A stretch of 64,000 nucleotides of DNA from positions 552,001-616,000 of the forward strand of contig NZ_CM125436.1 of NCBI RefSeq assembly GCF_052072235.1, given 5' to 3'. Made by a program: the position numbers and the translations under genes. Positions 8,005 through 17,455 of this stretch are shown here, one piece after another (position 1 is the first letter of the stretch; the number at the start of each line of letters is the position of its first letter). Source of the DNA: Brevibacillus_D fluminis_A. Lineage in GTDB: Bacteria > Bacillota > Bacilli > Brevibacillales > Brevibacillaceae. The notes below the pieces were generated by a model. It searched no databases, had not been told where the DNA came from, and saw only the letters and a program-made list of their open reading frames with translations.

Positions 8005-9543
8005 GTGGACAAGGCGATGGAAATGGTAGTCGTGTTGGATTTCGGCGGGCAGTACAATCAGTTGATTGCACGCCGTGTGCGTGATTTGGGTGTTTACAGC
8101 GAGCTGTTGCCGTTCAACACACCTGTAGAAAAACTGAAGGAACTGCAGCCGAAGGGGATTATTTTCTCCGGCGGACCGGCAAGTGTATACGAAGAAGGCG
8201 CGCCAAAGGTAGATCCGGCGATTTTTGACCTGGGTGTTCCGGTATTGGGGATCTGCTATGGCATGCAGTTGATGAGCCATTTGCTGAAAGGGAAAGTAGA
8301 GCGTGCGGGTAAACGCGAATACGGAAAAGCGGAAGTTCGCCTTGAACAGCGCCATGAGCTGTACCATGATTGGACGGACAATGAAATCGTGTGGATGAGC
8401 CATAGCGACAAGGTAATCGAATTGCCGGAAGGCTTCCGGATCGACGCGGTGAGCGATTCTTGCCCGGTGGCTGCAATCAGCAACCCTGAGCGCAAAATGT
8501 ACGGCGTGCAATTCCATCCGGAAGTACGCCACTCCGTCAAAGGGAACGAATTCATCTCCAACTTCCTGTTCCGCATTTGCGGCTGCAAAGGCGATTGGAG
8601 CATGACCAACTTCATCGATGAAGAGATCGCGCATATTCGCGAAACAGTCGGCGACAAGCAAGTGCTGTGCGCGCTGAGCGGCGGCGTGGATTCTTCGGTT
8701 GTCGCAGCGCTGATCCACCGTGCGATCGGGGATCAATTGACTTGCATGTTCGTTGACCATGGCTTGCTGCGCAAAGGCGAAGCGGAAAGCGTCATGGAAA
8801 CATTCGTCGGCAAATTCGAGATGAAAGTGATCAAGATCGATGCGCGCAAACGTTTCCTGGACAAGCTGGCTGGCGTAACCGATCCGGAGCAAAAGCGCAA
8901 AATCATCGGTAACGAATTTATCTATGTATTTGATGAAGAAGCGAAAAAGCTGAAAGATATGGATTTCCTCGCACAAGGCACGCTGTATACCGATATCGTG
9001 GAGAGCGGAACCGCAACGGCGCAAACGATCAAATCGCACCATAACGTGGGCGGTTTGCCAGAGGATATGAGCTTCACGCTGATCGAACCGTTGAAAGCAC
9101 TGTTCAAAGACGAGGTGCGCAAGCTGGGGACAGAGCTTGGCCTCCCGGACGAAATCGTTTGGCGTCAGCCATTCCCGGGTCCAGGCTTGGGTATTCGGGT
9201 TTTGGGCGAAGTTACGGAAGAAAAGCTGAAAATTGTTCGTGAATCCGATGCGATTTTGCGTGAGGAAATCGCGAAAGCCGGATTGGACCGCGAGATTTGG
9301 CAGTATTTCACCGCTTTGCCGGACATGAAGAGCGTCGGCGTAATGGGTGATGTTCGCACGTACTCCTACACAGTGGGCATCCGTGCCGTAACCTCCATCG
9401 ATGGCATGACTGCTGACTGGGCGCGCATACCGTGGGATGTTTTGGAGAAAATATCGACAAGAATTGTTAACGAAGTGGAAAATGTAAACCGCATCGTGTA
9501 TGATGTTACCTCCAAACCGCCTGCAACCATCGAGTGGGAATAG
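8005..9543 (+). CDS. guaA: GMP synthase (glutamine-hydrolysing)
   Basis: Converts XMP to GMP using glutamine and ATP, the last step of guanine nucleotide synthesis. The 512-residue protein has an N-terminal class I amidotransferase domain with nucleophile Cys84 in GICYGMQLM and the HPE triad at FHPEV. The ATP-pyrophosphatase domain has PP-loop SGGVDSS at about 225. The dimerisation domain ends in the usual PPATIEWE. GTG 8005 follows GAGGAGG by 6 bases; GTG 7987 lies before that site and would add six odd residues. Single-gene unit under a guanine riboswitch. Confidence 0.97.
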   Translation: MDKAMEMVVVLDFGGQYNQLIARRVRDLGVYSELLPFNTPVEKLKELQPKGIIFSGGPASVYEEGAPKVDPAIFDLGVPVLGICYGMQLMSHLLKGKVERAGKREYGKAEVRLEQRHELYHDWTDNEIVWMSHSDKVIELPEGFRIDAVSDSCPVAAISNPERKMYGVQFHPEVRHSVKGNEFISNFLFRICGCKGDWSMTNFIDEEIAHIRETVGDKQVLCALSGGVDSSVVAALIHRAIGDQLTCMFVDHGLLRKGEAESVMETFVGKFEMKVIKIDARKRFLDKLAGVTDPEQKRKIIGNEFIYVFDEEAKKLKDMDFLAQGTLYTDIVESGTATAQTIKSHHNVGGLPEDMSFTLIEPLKALFKDEVRKLGTELGLPDEIVWRQPFPGPGLGIRVLGEVTEEKLKIVRESDAILREEIAKAGLDREIWQYFTALPDMKSVGVMGDVRTYSYTVGIRAVTSIDGMTADWARIPWDVLEKISTRIVNEVENVNRIVYDVTSKPPATIEWE

Positions 9544-9572
9544 CAGTACGTATAATTGAAAAGGTAAATATT

Positions 9573-9620
9573 ATTAACGTTCGGTTTTTCGTTGACAGAT
9601 TCTCTTTTGGTTGATAAACT
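9573..9620 (+). promoter_or_regulatory. PurBox-like site and promoter of pbuG
   Basis: TTAACGTTCGG (near 9573-9588) resembles a PurR box half and stands just before a good sigma-A promoter: TTGACA 9592-9597, 17 bases, TAAACT 9615-9620. The riboswitch follows, suggesting dual control by PurR (PRPP-responsive) and guanine/hypoxanthine. Confidence 0.65.
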
Positions 9621-9647
9621 TTTCCCTATCGGAAACAAAAGGGGAAA

Positions 9648-9716
9648 GTTCGTATATTCCTGGGAATATGGCTCAGGAGTCTCTACTAGGTCACCAGAAA
9701 TGATCTGACTACGAAC
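9648..9716 (+). promoter_or_regulatory. Purine (guanine-class) riboswitch upstream of pbuG
   Basis: P1 strands GTTCGTA and TACGAAC enclose GTCTCTACTAGG and CCAGAAATG with J3/1 GACTA. The C of GACTA specifies guanine or hypoxanthine. The conserved GTTTCTAC reads GTCTCTAC here. Second member of the class in this window. Confidence 0.9.
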
Positions 9717-9828
9717 GGAACGTTATGATATTCTCATGCGGGTACGGTTTTCACTTCCGTATGAGGAGAACGGCAGCTGTGCCAGTGCGTTGGCGCAGCC
9801 ACGTTTTCGCCAGCGTTCCTTCGGAAGT

Positions 9829-9861
9829 CGAGGCATTCACGTGCGCTCGGCTTTTTTTCTT
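9829..9861 (+). terminator. Putative riboswitch terminator before pbuG
   Basis: CGAG-GCA and TGC-G-CTCG pair around a short loop, with one bulge, followed by GCTTTTTTTCTTC. It lies between the aptamer and the pbuG ribosome site. Confidence 0.65.
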
Positions 9862-9896
9862 CTTTTTGGTTCAAACAACTCTAGGGAGGCCTTATC

Positions 9897-11267
9897 GTGC
9901 GTAATTTCTTTGAATTTGAGAAACTGGGCACAAATTACCGCCGCGAGATTATCGCCGGTATCACCACTTTCTTGGCTATGGCGTATGTGCTCGCAGTCAA
10001 TCCGTTTATTTTGAGCGGCGCAGATTTGCCGGCAGATGTAAAAAGTCATTATCCACCTTTTGAATCCGTCTTTACTGCAACCGCTTTGGCAGCCGCGATC
10101 GGTACGCTGGTCATGGCTTTTGTCGGTCGTCTCCCGATCGGCCAGGCGCCAGGTATGGGCTTGAATGCCTTTTTCACGTATACCGCTGTTTTGACCATGG
10201 GCGTGCCTTGGCAGCAAGCATTGGCTGGTGTTTTCGTTTCTTGTACGATTTTCCTGATCTTGACGTTAACCGGTGTTCGTGAAGCCATCATAAATTCGAT
10301 TCCATCTGGTTTGAAATATGCAACATCCGCAGGGATTGGCTTGTTCGTCGCATTCCTCGGATTGAAAAACGCCGGGATCATCGTCTCCAATCCGGCAACC
10401 ATCGTTTCGCTCAGCCATCTCAGCTGGCATGAAGGCATGAAGCCGGAAGAGATTTTGGCAGCGAAACAGGCGCTTTTGGCTATATTCGGTCTGGTGGTCA
10501 CGGCGATCTTGATGGCGCGCAAGTTCAATGCGGCGATCTTTATCGGGATGGTGGTTACGGCCGTTGTCGGCATGATCTGTGGATTGGTCAATGTGCCGAC
10601 AAGCATCGTATCGGCTCCGCCGAGCATTGCTCCTACATTTGGCGCAGCGTTCCAGTTTTTGAGTGATCCGTCTGTGATGTTCAGCGGTCATATGCTGATC
10701 GTTATCTTTACGTTCCTGTTTGTCGATTTCTTCGATGCGACCGGTACGTTGCTCGGCGTTGCGAGCCAGGCGGGCTTGCTCAAAGACGGCAAGCTGCCGC
10801 GCGCAGGGAAAGCGTTGGCGTCCGATGCGATCGCCGGTATGGCGGGCGCGATCCTCGGGACGTCGACGACTACCAGCTATGTCGAGTCCACAGCAGGTGT
10901 CGCAGCGGGCGGACGAAGCGGCTTCACCGCGATTGTCATCGGGATTTGCTTCCTGTTGTCCCTGTTCTTCTCGCCTGTGCTGAGTGTGGTCACGTCTGCG
11001 GTAACCGCTCCTGCGCTGATCATCGTCGGCGTGCTGATGGTTTCCCACATGACCAAAATCGCCTGGGATCAAATGGAAGAGGCATTGCCTGCGTTCCTCA
11101 CCATCATCATGATGCCGCTCACGTTCAGCATCGCATCCGGTATCGCAGCTGGCTTCATCGTTTATCCGATCACCAAAGTTTTCAAAGGACAAGCAAAAGA
11201 AGTTCATCCGATCATGTACGTGCTGTTCTTTGTGTTCCTGGTATACTTCATCTGGCTGCGCGAATAG
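9897..11267 (+). CDS. pbuG: Guanine/hypoxanthine permease (AzgA/NCS2-like)
   Basis: A 456-residue polytopic membrane protein importing guanine and hypoxanthine by proton symport, by family. It has roughly 12 hydrophobic segments and the family motifs GQAPGMGLNAFFTYT, DFFDATGTLLGVA and GTSTTTSYVESTAG. GTG 9897 is 7 bases after AGGGAGG. The leader with PurBox, riboswitch and terminator supports a purine-base transporter. Followed by a strong terminator. Confidence 0.93.
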   Translation: MRNFFEFEKLGTNYRREIIAGITTFLAMAYVLAVNPFILSGADLPADVKSHYPPFESVFTATALAAAIGTLVMAFVGRLPIGQAPGMGLNAFFTYTAVLTMGVPWQQALAGVFVSCTIFLILTLTGVREAIINSIPSGLKYATSAGIGLFVAFLGLKNAGIIVSNPATIVSLSHLSWHEGMKPEEILAAKQALLAIFGLVVTAILMARKFNAAIFIGMVVTAVVGMICGLVNVPTSIVSAPPSIAPTFGAAFQFLSDPSVMFSGHMLIVIFTFLFVDFFDATGTLLGVASQAGLLKDGKLPRAGKALASDAIAGMAGAILGTSTTTSYVESTAGVAAGGRSGFTAIVIGICFLLSLFFSPVLSVVTSAVTAPALIIVGVLMVSHMTKIAWDQMEEALPAFLTIIMMPLTFSIASGIAAGFIVYPITKVFKGQAKEVHPIMYVLFFVFLVYFIWLRE

Positions 11268-11274
11268 TAGATAA

Positions 11275-11310
11275 CAACTGCCCTCTGGTAACGGAGGGCA
11301 GTTTTTTTTA
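11275..11310 (+). terminator. Terminator of pbuG
   Basis: ACTGCCCTC, loop TGGTAACG, GAGGGCAGT followed by TTTTTTT. Confidence 0.9.
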
Positions 11311-11442
11311 CTGTAGGGATAGGCAGGCGCATCCCGCTGATTTTTTCTTTTGCTGGATTAGTCAAATGAGTCAATAACGGGGAGTATATTGTAACAACGG
11401 ACAAGTCTGGACAGCGAATCTAGGCAAAGGGAGAGACGGCGG

Positions 11443-13002
11443 ATGAAACGAGGCACGGTGGCGGCGGCAGTGAAAGCAATGATGGCGGTGTTGTTTCTTT
11501 TTTCGGTTACCAATTTGCACATGACGAGCGAGAGCAGAGCCGTCAAAAGCTCGCGGGCAGCAGAAACGTCTGCGGGCATCAGCTATCAGGCCGATGTCGA
11601 CATCCAGCCGGACCGGCAGCTGATCACGGGAACGCTGAAGGTCCGCTTTGTCCCGGACGATCGTGAAAACGTCTATTTTCACCTGTATCCCAACGCGTTT
11701 TCCGACATCAGGAGCCTCGCAGATCCCAATTGGTCGTATATGCTCGGGAAAGAAATGAAACCGGGCAGCATAACGGTCCAGAAGGTGCTTGTAAACGGCA
11801 AGCCTGTCTCTTCTTCGTATGATAAAAAAGACGCCACGGTTTTGGCAGTATCGCTTGGGTCGCAAAAGCTCAAGCTGGGGCAGCCGATCGAGCTGGCGCT
11901 TCAGTTCAGCGAAAAAGTCCCTTTTAATAACGGGCGGTTCTCCTATAACGACGATGCGATCTGGCTGGGAAATTGGCTGCCGATTCTGGCTGTGCACGAT
12001 CAGCGCGGCTGGCATCTTGATCCTTACTATCCGATGGGGGACCCGTTCTACAGCAATGCAGCCGATTATCAAGTCAGCGTAAAGCTGCCTGTCGGCTATC
12101 GGGTCGCGACGAGCGGAGATGATTCCAGCGCGATCATCACCCAGACGCGGCCGGCGAAATCGATCACCTATCAGATTCAGGCGCCGCGCATGCGGGATTT
12201 CGCCATGGTGGTGATGAGCGACATGTATGAACCGCTCGTGACTCCGGTCGGGAATACGCGGGTCACGACGTGGCATGAGGTAGGCGACAACGAGGAGCTG
12301 GTGAAAAAGCTGCACCAGACTGCTGTCGAATCTTTTCGTTACTACAGCGAGCAATTCGGGACCTATCCGTATCCCGAGTTTGATGTCGTAAAGACGGGCG
12401 GTTTTTTCGGGGGCATGGAATACCCGGGAATCGTGTTTATCCAGGGCGAGTATTATCGTGATCCGCTGCCGAATGCGGCCGCTGTCATCGCGCATGAGAC
12501 GGCCCATCAATGGTTTTACGGCTTGGTCGGGAACGATGAGGTGCAGGAGGCATGGGTCGATGAAAGCTTGACCGACTATGCGGCGATGTCCTATCTGAAA
12601 GAGCGGGAGCCGCGAGAGGCAGGCTCCTACATCGCATACCGCAAGCAGCGGAGCGATCAGTCCGTGCAATACCGTTCCCAGGGTCTTACGGTGTGGCAGC
12701 CGGTCAACGGCTTTCCCAACTGGGACAGCTACGCTGATCTGGTCTATTCCCGGGGGGCGATGATGCTGTGGAATTTGCGGGAGCAGTGGGGCGGCTCGCG
12801 GGTGAATCATGCGCTGAAGGAGTATGTGGCGGAGCACCGGTTTTCACAGGCGAGCGGGGAGGACGTCATCGCGGCTTTTACACGCGAGGCGGGCATCGAC
12901 GCTGCCCCGTATTTTGCCTATTGGCTGCGATTTGACCTCGATCAGCAGAAACAGGCGGCATTTTGGCTGGAACGTGGGAAAAACAGGCTGACGATAAAGT
13001 AA
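11443..13002 (+). CDS. M1-family (gluzincin) zinc metallopeptidase, exported
   Basis: A 519-residue protein with an N-terminal signal segment (MKRG...AMMAVLFLFSVTNLHM) and a beta-domain matching the M1 aminopeptidase N-terminal domain. The catalytic domain has substrate motif GGMEY and zinc motif HETAH, with a second Glu (AWVDES) 19 residues beyond the second His, as HEXXH-X18-E requires. It lacks the long C-terminal helical domain of PepN, as short secreted M1 members do. Likely trims peptides outside the cell. Monocistronic between pbuG and purE; ATG 11443 follows GGGAGAG. Confidence 0.85.
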   Translation: MKRGTVAAAVKAMMAVLFLFSVTNLHMTSESRAVKSSRAAETSAGISYQADVDIQPDRQLITGTLKVRFVPDDRENVYFHLYPNAFSDIRSLADPNWSYMLGKEMKPGSITVQKVLVNGKPVSSSYDKKDATVLAVSLGSQKLKLGQPIELALQFSEKVPFNNGRFSYNDDAIWLGNWLPILAVHDQRGWHLDPYYPMGDPFYSNAADYQVSVKLPVGYRVATSGDDSSAIITQTRPAKSITYQIQAPRMRDFAMVVMSDMYEPLVTPVGNTRVTTWHEVGDNEELVKKLHQTAVESFRYYSEQFGTYPYPEFDVVKTGGFFGGMEYPGIVFIQGEYYRDPLPNAAAVIAHETAHQWFYGLVGNDEVQEAWVDESLTDYAAMSYLKEREPREAGSYIAYRKQRSDQSVQYRSQGLTVWQPVNGFPNWDSYADLVYSRGAMMLWNLREQWGGSRVNHALKEYVAEHRFSQASGEDVIAAFTREAGIDAAPYFAYWLRFDLDQQKQAAFWLERGKNRLTIK

Positions 13003-13079
13003 AAAACGAATATTGATAATGCTACCCTTGTGAACGTTCGGAAAACGTGTTGACAGCCGCTGCTGCTCCTTGTTACACT
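13003..13079 (+). promoter_or_regulatory. PurR boxes and promoter of purEKB
   Basis: Two inverted PurBox-like elements, AACGAATATTGA (about 13005-13016) and TGAACGTTCGG (13031-13041), are separated by about 15 bases. This is the paired arrangement known for Bacillus PurR. A promoter follows: TTGACA 13050-13055 and TACACT 13074-13079 (18-base spacer). Predicts repression by PurR, relieved by PRPP. Confidence 0.75.
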
Positions 13080-13128
13080 TACGATTGGGTTTTCTATCAG
13101 TACACTTCATGAGGAGAGGGGCAACAGC

Positions 13129-13620
13129 ATGATAAACGGTCCATTGGTTGGCGTAATCATGGGAAGTACCTCGGATTGGGAAACAATGAAGGAAGCTTGC
13201 CAAATATTAGATGAGCTTCATGTACCATACGAGAAGAAAGTGGTGTCTGCGCACCGCACGCCGGATCTCATGTTTGCGTATGCGGAGACGGCCAAATCGC
13301 GCGGCATCGAATGCATCATTGCCGGAGCGGGCGGGGCCGCTCATTTGCCAGGCATGGTGGCAGCCAAAACGGAGCTGCCGGTCATCGGCGTCCCGGTTAA
13401 ATCATCGAATCTGAACGGATTGGATTCGCTTCTTTCGATCGTGCAAATGCCAGGCGGCGTGCCGGTGGCTACCGTCGCGATCGGCAAAGCGGGGGCAATC
13501 AATGCGGGCTTGCTGGCCGCACAGATTTTGGGGATCAAGTATCCAGAAATTCAAGAGCGTTTTGTAGTGCGCCGTGAGGCCACTCGTGATAAAGTATTGA
13601 AGGACAGTGAACTGGAATGA
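13129..13620 (+). CDS. purE: N5-carboxyaminoimidazole ribonucleotide mutase
   Basis: Class I PurE, 163 residues: moves the carboxyl group of N5-CAIR to give CAIR. The substrate-binding motif GSTSDWETM is near residue 12 and SAHRTPD near 43; the GAGGAAHLPGM motif follows. GAGGAGAGGGG precedes ATG 13129. Its stop overlaps the purK start (ATGA), so the two are coupled, which fits the PurK-PurE relay. Confidence 0.96.
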   Translation: MINGPLVGVIMGSTSDWETMKEACQILDELHVPYEKKVVSAHRTPDLMFAYAETAKSRGIECIIAGAGGAAHLPGMVAAKTELPVIGVPVKSSNLNGLDSLLSIVQMPGGVPVATVAIGKAGAINAGLLAAQILGIKYPEIQERFVVRREATRDKVLKDSELE

Positions 13621-14786
13621 GCCAAACTCTCAATCGGAACGCGATACACAAAGTGGTGAAGCCAGGAGCTACGATCGGCATACTTGGCGGCGGTCAGCTC
13701 GGGCGTATGATTGCGCTGGCGGGTCGTGCGATGGGCTATCGGTTTGTCACGATGGACCCGACCGTCGATTCGCCATGCGGTCAGGTTTGCGACGAGCAGG
13801 TTGTCGCCAAGTTTGATGACGTCGAGGGTGCGCGCCGTCTGGCTGCGCAAAGCGACGTCATCACCTATGAGTTTGAAAATGTGAATGCGTCGGTGGCGGA
13901 AGCGCTGGAGACGACGTCGTTTGTGCCGCAGGGCAGCGAGCTTTTGCGGACAACCCAGCACCGCGTCCGGGAGAAATCGATGATCCAGGCGCTGGGGATT
14001 CCTGTTGCGCCGTTTCGCGTCATCACGTCGCTTGCGGATTTGCAGGCTGCAGCGGAAGAGCTTGGACTCCCTGCCGTGATGAAAACCGCGACAGGCGGTT
14101 ATGATGGAAAAGGGCAGTATGTGCTCCGTACGCCGGATGATCTCGGAAAAGCCTATGATCTCCTGTCGCAAACGGGCGCAGAGCTGATCGTGGAGCAGTT
14201 CGTCAAGTTTGAAAAGGAAGTGTCGGTCATTGCCGCCCGCAGCTTGTCCGGCGAGCTGGCGACGTTCCCGATGGCGGAAAATATTCATCGCGACAACATT
14301 TTGCACGCTTCGATCGTGCCGGCCCGCGTGTCCGATGACGTTCAGCAGAAAGCGGAAGCGATCGCGCGGACGATTGCCGAACAGCTGGGCGTTGTCGGTT
14401 TGATCGCGGTCGAAATGTTCGTCACGGCAGACGGGGACGTATACGTGAATGAACTGGCACCGCGGCCGCACAATTCCGGTCATTATTCGATGGATGCCTG
14501 CATCACCTCGCAGTTTGAACAGCATGTGCGCGCCATCTGCAACCTGCCGCTCGGCTCTACTGCGCTTTTGAGCCCGGTGGTCATGGTTAATATTTTGGGA
14601 GAGCATGTTCAGCCGGTGCTGGACAAGCTGGAAGAGCTGCCGCCTACGTGCAAGCTGCATCTGTACGGGAAAAGCGAAAGCATTGTCAAACGGAAAATGG
14701 GCCATCTGAACGTACTCGCCGACAATGTGGAGGAAGCATTGTCGATTGTAAACCAATTGGGAATTTGGGATAGAGTGGAGGACTAA
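13617..14786 (+). CDS. purK: N5-carboxyaminoimidazole ribonucleotide synthase
   Basis: ATP-grasp enzyme of 389 residues that carboxylates AIR with bicarbonate to N5-CAIR. The N-terminal Rossmann motif ILGGGQLGRM is near 21-30, ATP-grasp segments include TGGYDGKGQ, and NELAPRPHNSGH is the family's metal/ATP region. The ATGA overlap with purE supports coupled translation. Product goes to PurE. Confidence 0.96.
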   Translation: MSQTLNRNAIHKVVKPGATIGILGGGQLGRMIALAGRAMGYRFVTMDPTVDSPCGQVCDEQVVAKFDDVEGARRLAAQSDVITYEFENVNASVAEALETTSFVPQGSELLRTTQHRVREKSMIQALGIPVAPFRVITSLADLQAAAEELGLPAVMKTATGGYDGKGQYVLRTPDDLGKAYDLLSQTGAELIVEQFVKFEKEVSVIAARSLSGELATFPMAENIHRDNILHASIVPARVSDDVQQKAEAIARTIAEQLGVVGLIAVEMFVTADGDVYVNELAPRPHNSGHYSMDACITSQFEQHVRAICNLPLGSTALLSPVVMVNILGEHVQPVLDKLEELPPTCKLHLYGKSESIVKRKMGHLNVLADNVEEALSIVNQLGIWDRVED

Positions 14787-14790
14787 AACA

Positions 14791-16086
14791 ATGATCGAAC
14801 GTTATTCGCGCCCGGAAATGAGAGCGATTTGGACGGAAGAGAACAAATTCAAAGCATGGTTGGAAGTGGAAATTCTCGCTTGTGAAGCATGGTCCAAGCT
14901 GGGTGTCATCCCTGCCGAAGACGTAGAGAAGCTGCGCGCGAATGCCACTTTCAACGTAGACCGCATTTATGAGATCGAGCAGGAGACGCGCCATGACGTC
15001 GTAGCTTTCACGCGCGCCGTATCGGAAACGTTGAGCGGCGACGAGAAAAAATGGGTTCATTACGGCCTCACTTCGACAGACGTAGTGGACACGGCTCTGT
15101 CTTACTTGCTTCTGCAAGCCAATGACATTCTCGAGAAAGACATCGTCGAGTTCATCGACATTCTGACCGAGCAAGCGCGCAAATACAAAGATACCGTCTG
15201 CATGGGCCGCACGCATGGCGTACATGCCGAGCCAACGACCTTTGGCTTGAAGCTGGCGCTGTGGCGTGAAGAGATGAAGCGCAACCTGGCTCGTTTCCGC
15301 AACGCCAAGGCAGAGGTGGCATTCGGCAAAATTTCCGGGGCAGTCGGAACATATGCCAACATCGACCCGTTCGTGGAAGCATATGTGTGCGAGAAGCTCG
15401 GTCTGCAAGCTGCGCCGATTTCCACGCAAACGCTGCAGCGCGACCGCCATGCCGAGTACATGGCGACGCTGGCGCTGATCGCGACATCTTTGGACAAGTT
15501 CGCGACCGAAATCCGCGGCCTGCAAAAAAGCGAAATGCGCGAGGTGGAAGAGCCGTTCGCGAAAGGCCAAAAAGGCTCTTCGGCGATGCCGCACAAGCGC
15601 AACCCGATCGGCTGCGAAAATATTTCCGGTCTGTCCCGCGTCATTCGCGGCCATATGCTGTCCGCTTATGAAAACGTGCCGCTCTGGCATGAGCGCGACA
15701 TTTCCCACTCCTCTGTGGAGCGCGTGATTTTGCCAGACGCGACCATGCTGCTCAACTACATGCTGCGCCGTTTCATGAACATCGTAAAAAACTTGACGGT
15801 GTTTCCGGAAAACATGAAGCGCAACATGGACCGCACGTTTGGTCTGATCTACTCGCAGCAAGTGTTGCTGAAGCTGATCGACAAAGGGCTGAGCCGCGAA
15901 AAAGCGTACGACACGGTACAGCCGCGCGCGATGCAGGCGTGGGAAGAGCAGCGCTCCTTCCGCGACATCATCAGCGCCGACGAAACGGTGAAAGAGCTGT
16001 TGACCAAGGAAGAGCTGGATGATTGCTTCGATTACCGCTACCATCTGAAGCATGTCGATACGATTTTCCAACGTCTGGGTCTGTAA
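14791..16086 (+). CDS. purB: Adenylosuccinate lyase
   Basis: A 431-residue member of the fumarase/aspartase superfamily that splits SAICAR and adenylosuccinate. The signature GSSAMPHKRNP is at about residues 262-272, GRTHG near 141, and TSTDVVD near 93. Starts 4 bases after the purK stop with GGAGG inside the purK end. Last gene of this unit. In Bacillus subtilis purC follows directly; here a terminator and a 6-kb block intervene. Confidence 0.97.
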   Translation: MIERYSRPEMRAIWTEENKFKAWLEVEILACEAWSKLGVIPAEDVEKLRANATFNVDRIYEIEQETRHDVVAFTRAVSETLSGDEKKWVHYGLTSTDVVDTALSYLLLQANDILEKDIVEFIDILTEQARKYKDTVCMGRTHGVHAEPTTFGLKLALWREEMKRNLARFRNAKAEVAFGKISGAVGTYANIDPFVEAYVCEKLGLQAAPISTQTLQRDRHAEYMATLALIATSLDKFATEIRGLQKSEMREVEEPFAKGQKGSSAMPHKRNPIGCENISGLSRVIRGHMLSAYENVPLWHERDISHSSVERVILPDATMLLNYMLRRFMNIVKNLTVFPENMKRNMDRTFGLIYSQQVLLKLIDKGLSREKAYDTVQPRAMQAWEEQRSFRDIISADETVKELLTKEELDDCFDYRYHLKHVDTIFQRLGL

Positions 16087-16104
16087 TGACCTGACGGTTT
16101 GATA

Positions 16105-16152
16105 GAAAAAGCGCTTGTCGCCCCAATTTTCATGGGCAGCAAGCGCTTTTTA
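16105..16152. terminator. Bidirectional terminator between purB and the MFS gene
   Basis: AAAAAGCGCTTG and CAAGCGCTTTTTA form an 11-bp stem, extended inside by GCCC/GGGC, with A and T tracts on either side. It serves the convergent genes. Confidence 0.88.
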
Positions 16153-16166
16153 GCATGATGTGCTCA

Positions 16167-17402
16167 TCAAACCGCCATCGTGGTAGATGAGGAAACCTCC
16201 TGTTTTCTCCATAAAGAACGTTGGAACAACACGCCAAACAATCCGACCGCCCCGATCGCAAGCCCCACCCACACAAAGGTGAGGGATGCGCCCCACAGGC
16301 CGATCAGCACGCCGCCTGTAAGCGGAGCGATGATCGAGACCGTGCTCATCAAGGAGTCGTAAATGCCGCTGATACGGCCAATCGCGGTGCCTGGCGTCTC
16401 CTTTTGCATGATATAGTTCATGCCCGTGGAAGTAAAACCCGTACCGAGACCGCCGATGAAGGAAACGATGAGAATCCACAGGAGAGGCGTGCTTGCCACA
16501 AAGGTGCCTGCTCCGGCAAACATCAGCCCGATCAGGAGCAGGCCGCCGCCCAAAAGCCAGCCGTAGGCGGACAGCTGTCGGAAACGCCGCAGCCACGTGA
16601 CGCTGACCAAGCCGCCCGCGCCGACTGCAGTCACGATCCAGCCGATCAGTTCGGGACGATCGGGGGCAACATCGCGCAGCAGGATCGTGACTTGCGCATC
16701 GATCATCAGAATGCCAGCCATGCCGAGCAAGGAGAAGAACAGGCTGACCAGCAAGGTTCTGCTTTGCAGCAAAATGTTCCATCCTTCCTTCCAGGCCGTG
16801 CGCAGCTTGATGCTTTCCGAAGGCTGTTCGCCCGATTCGACCAGGCCTTGAGAAGCGGGAATCATCGCCAACAGCAGCGCGGAAACGACGAAGCAGACGG
16901 CATTGACCGCCATGCAGAAGGAGGGAGAAAAGGCCGTGGCAATCGAGGCGCCGAAAAGCGGCCCCAGCACCTTTGACAGCTGAAAAACAGCGCCGTTCAG
17001 GGAGGTCGCCTGCAGCAGCTGATCGGTGCCGACGATGTGGCGGGTCATCGCCTGTTGGGCGGGATAATGAAAGACGCGTGCAGCTGCACGCAGCGTGATG
17101 AGCCCCAACAAGACCCATACATTTGGCGCAAAGATCAGGCCGATCGTAAAGGCGGCGCGAATCAGGTCGGTTGCGATCATCAGATTGCGCTTGTTCCACC
17201 GGTCGGCCATGATTCCGGCCAATTGGCTGAACAGGATGCCGGGAATCGCGAATGCGAGCGGAACCAGTGAGACCATCATGGCATCCGCTTTCCAAACGAA
17301 TCCGAGCAGGATGGAGATAGCGATGAAGTCAAAATAATCGCCGAAGGCGGAAAGGCCATAGGCGGTGAACATTTTCAGAAACGAACGGTTTTTCCACAGC
17401 AT
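16167..17402 (-). CDS. MFS transporter (multidrug-efflux-like)
   Basis: About 411 residues with 12 hydrophobic segments. It resembles the MFS_3/enterobactin exporter-type group: after helix 2 comes GILFSQLAGIMADRWNKRNLMIATD, the family's loop 2-3 signature. ATG 17402 fits AGGGGTG with 6-base spacing; the GTG at 17411 overlaps that site. Substrate unknown; efflux of small molecules is inferred from family. Located in the block that separates purB from purC. Confidence 0.8.
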   Translation of the reverse strand: MLWKNRSFLKMFTAYGLSAFGDYFDFIAISILLGFVWKADAMMVSLVPLAFAIPGILFSQLAGIMADRWNKRNLMIATDLIRAAFTIGLIFAPNVWVLLGLITLRAAARVFHYPAQQAMTRHIVGTDQLLQATSLNGAVFQLSKVLGPLFGASIATAFSPSFCMAVNAVCFVVSALLLAMIPASQGLVESGEQPSESIKLRTAWKEGWNILLQSRTLLVSLFFSLLGMAGILMIDAQVTILLRDVAPDRPELIGWIVTAVGAGGLVSVTWLRRFRQLSAYGWLLGGGLLLIGLMFAGAGTFVASTPLLWILIVSFIGGLGTGFTSTGMNYIMQKETPGTAIGRISGIYDSLMSTVSIIAPLTGGVLIGLWGASLTFVWVGLAIGAVGLFGVLFQRSLWRKQEVSSSTTMAV

Positions 17403-17455
17403 GAGCGACACCCCTGTTTGCCTAAAGTGACTGCAAAAGCAAAAGCGCTTTCTTT

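Noticed and set aside
7906..9042. Minus-strand open frame of 378 codons
   Set aside because: Opposite guaA, without ribosome site or domain.
9720..9828. Second aptamer or group II-like hairpin between the pbuG riboswitch and its terminator
   Set aside because: The sequence GCGGGTACGG...CCGTATGAGG can fold, but it fits an antiterminator of the purine riboswitch and lacks domain V or aptamer signatures.
16221..16976. 251-codon plus-strand frame
   Set aside because: Antisense to the MFS transporter; composition is that of a reverse-complemented membrane protein gene.
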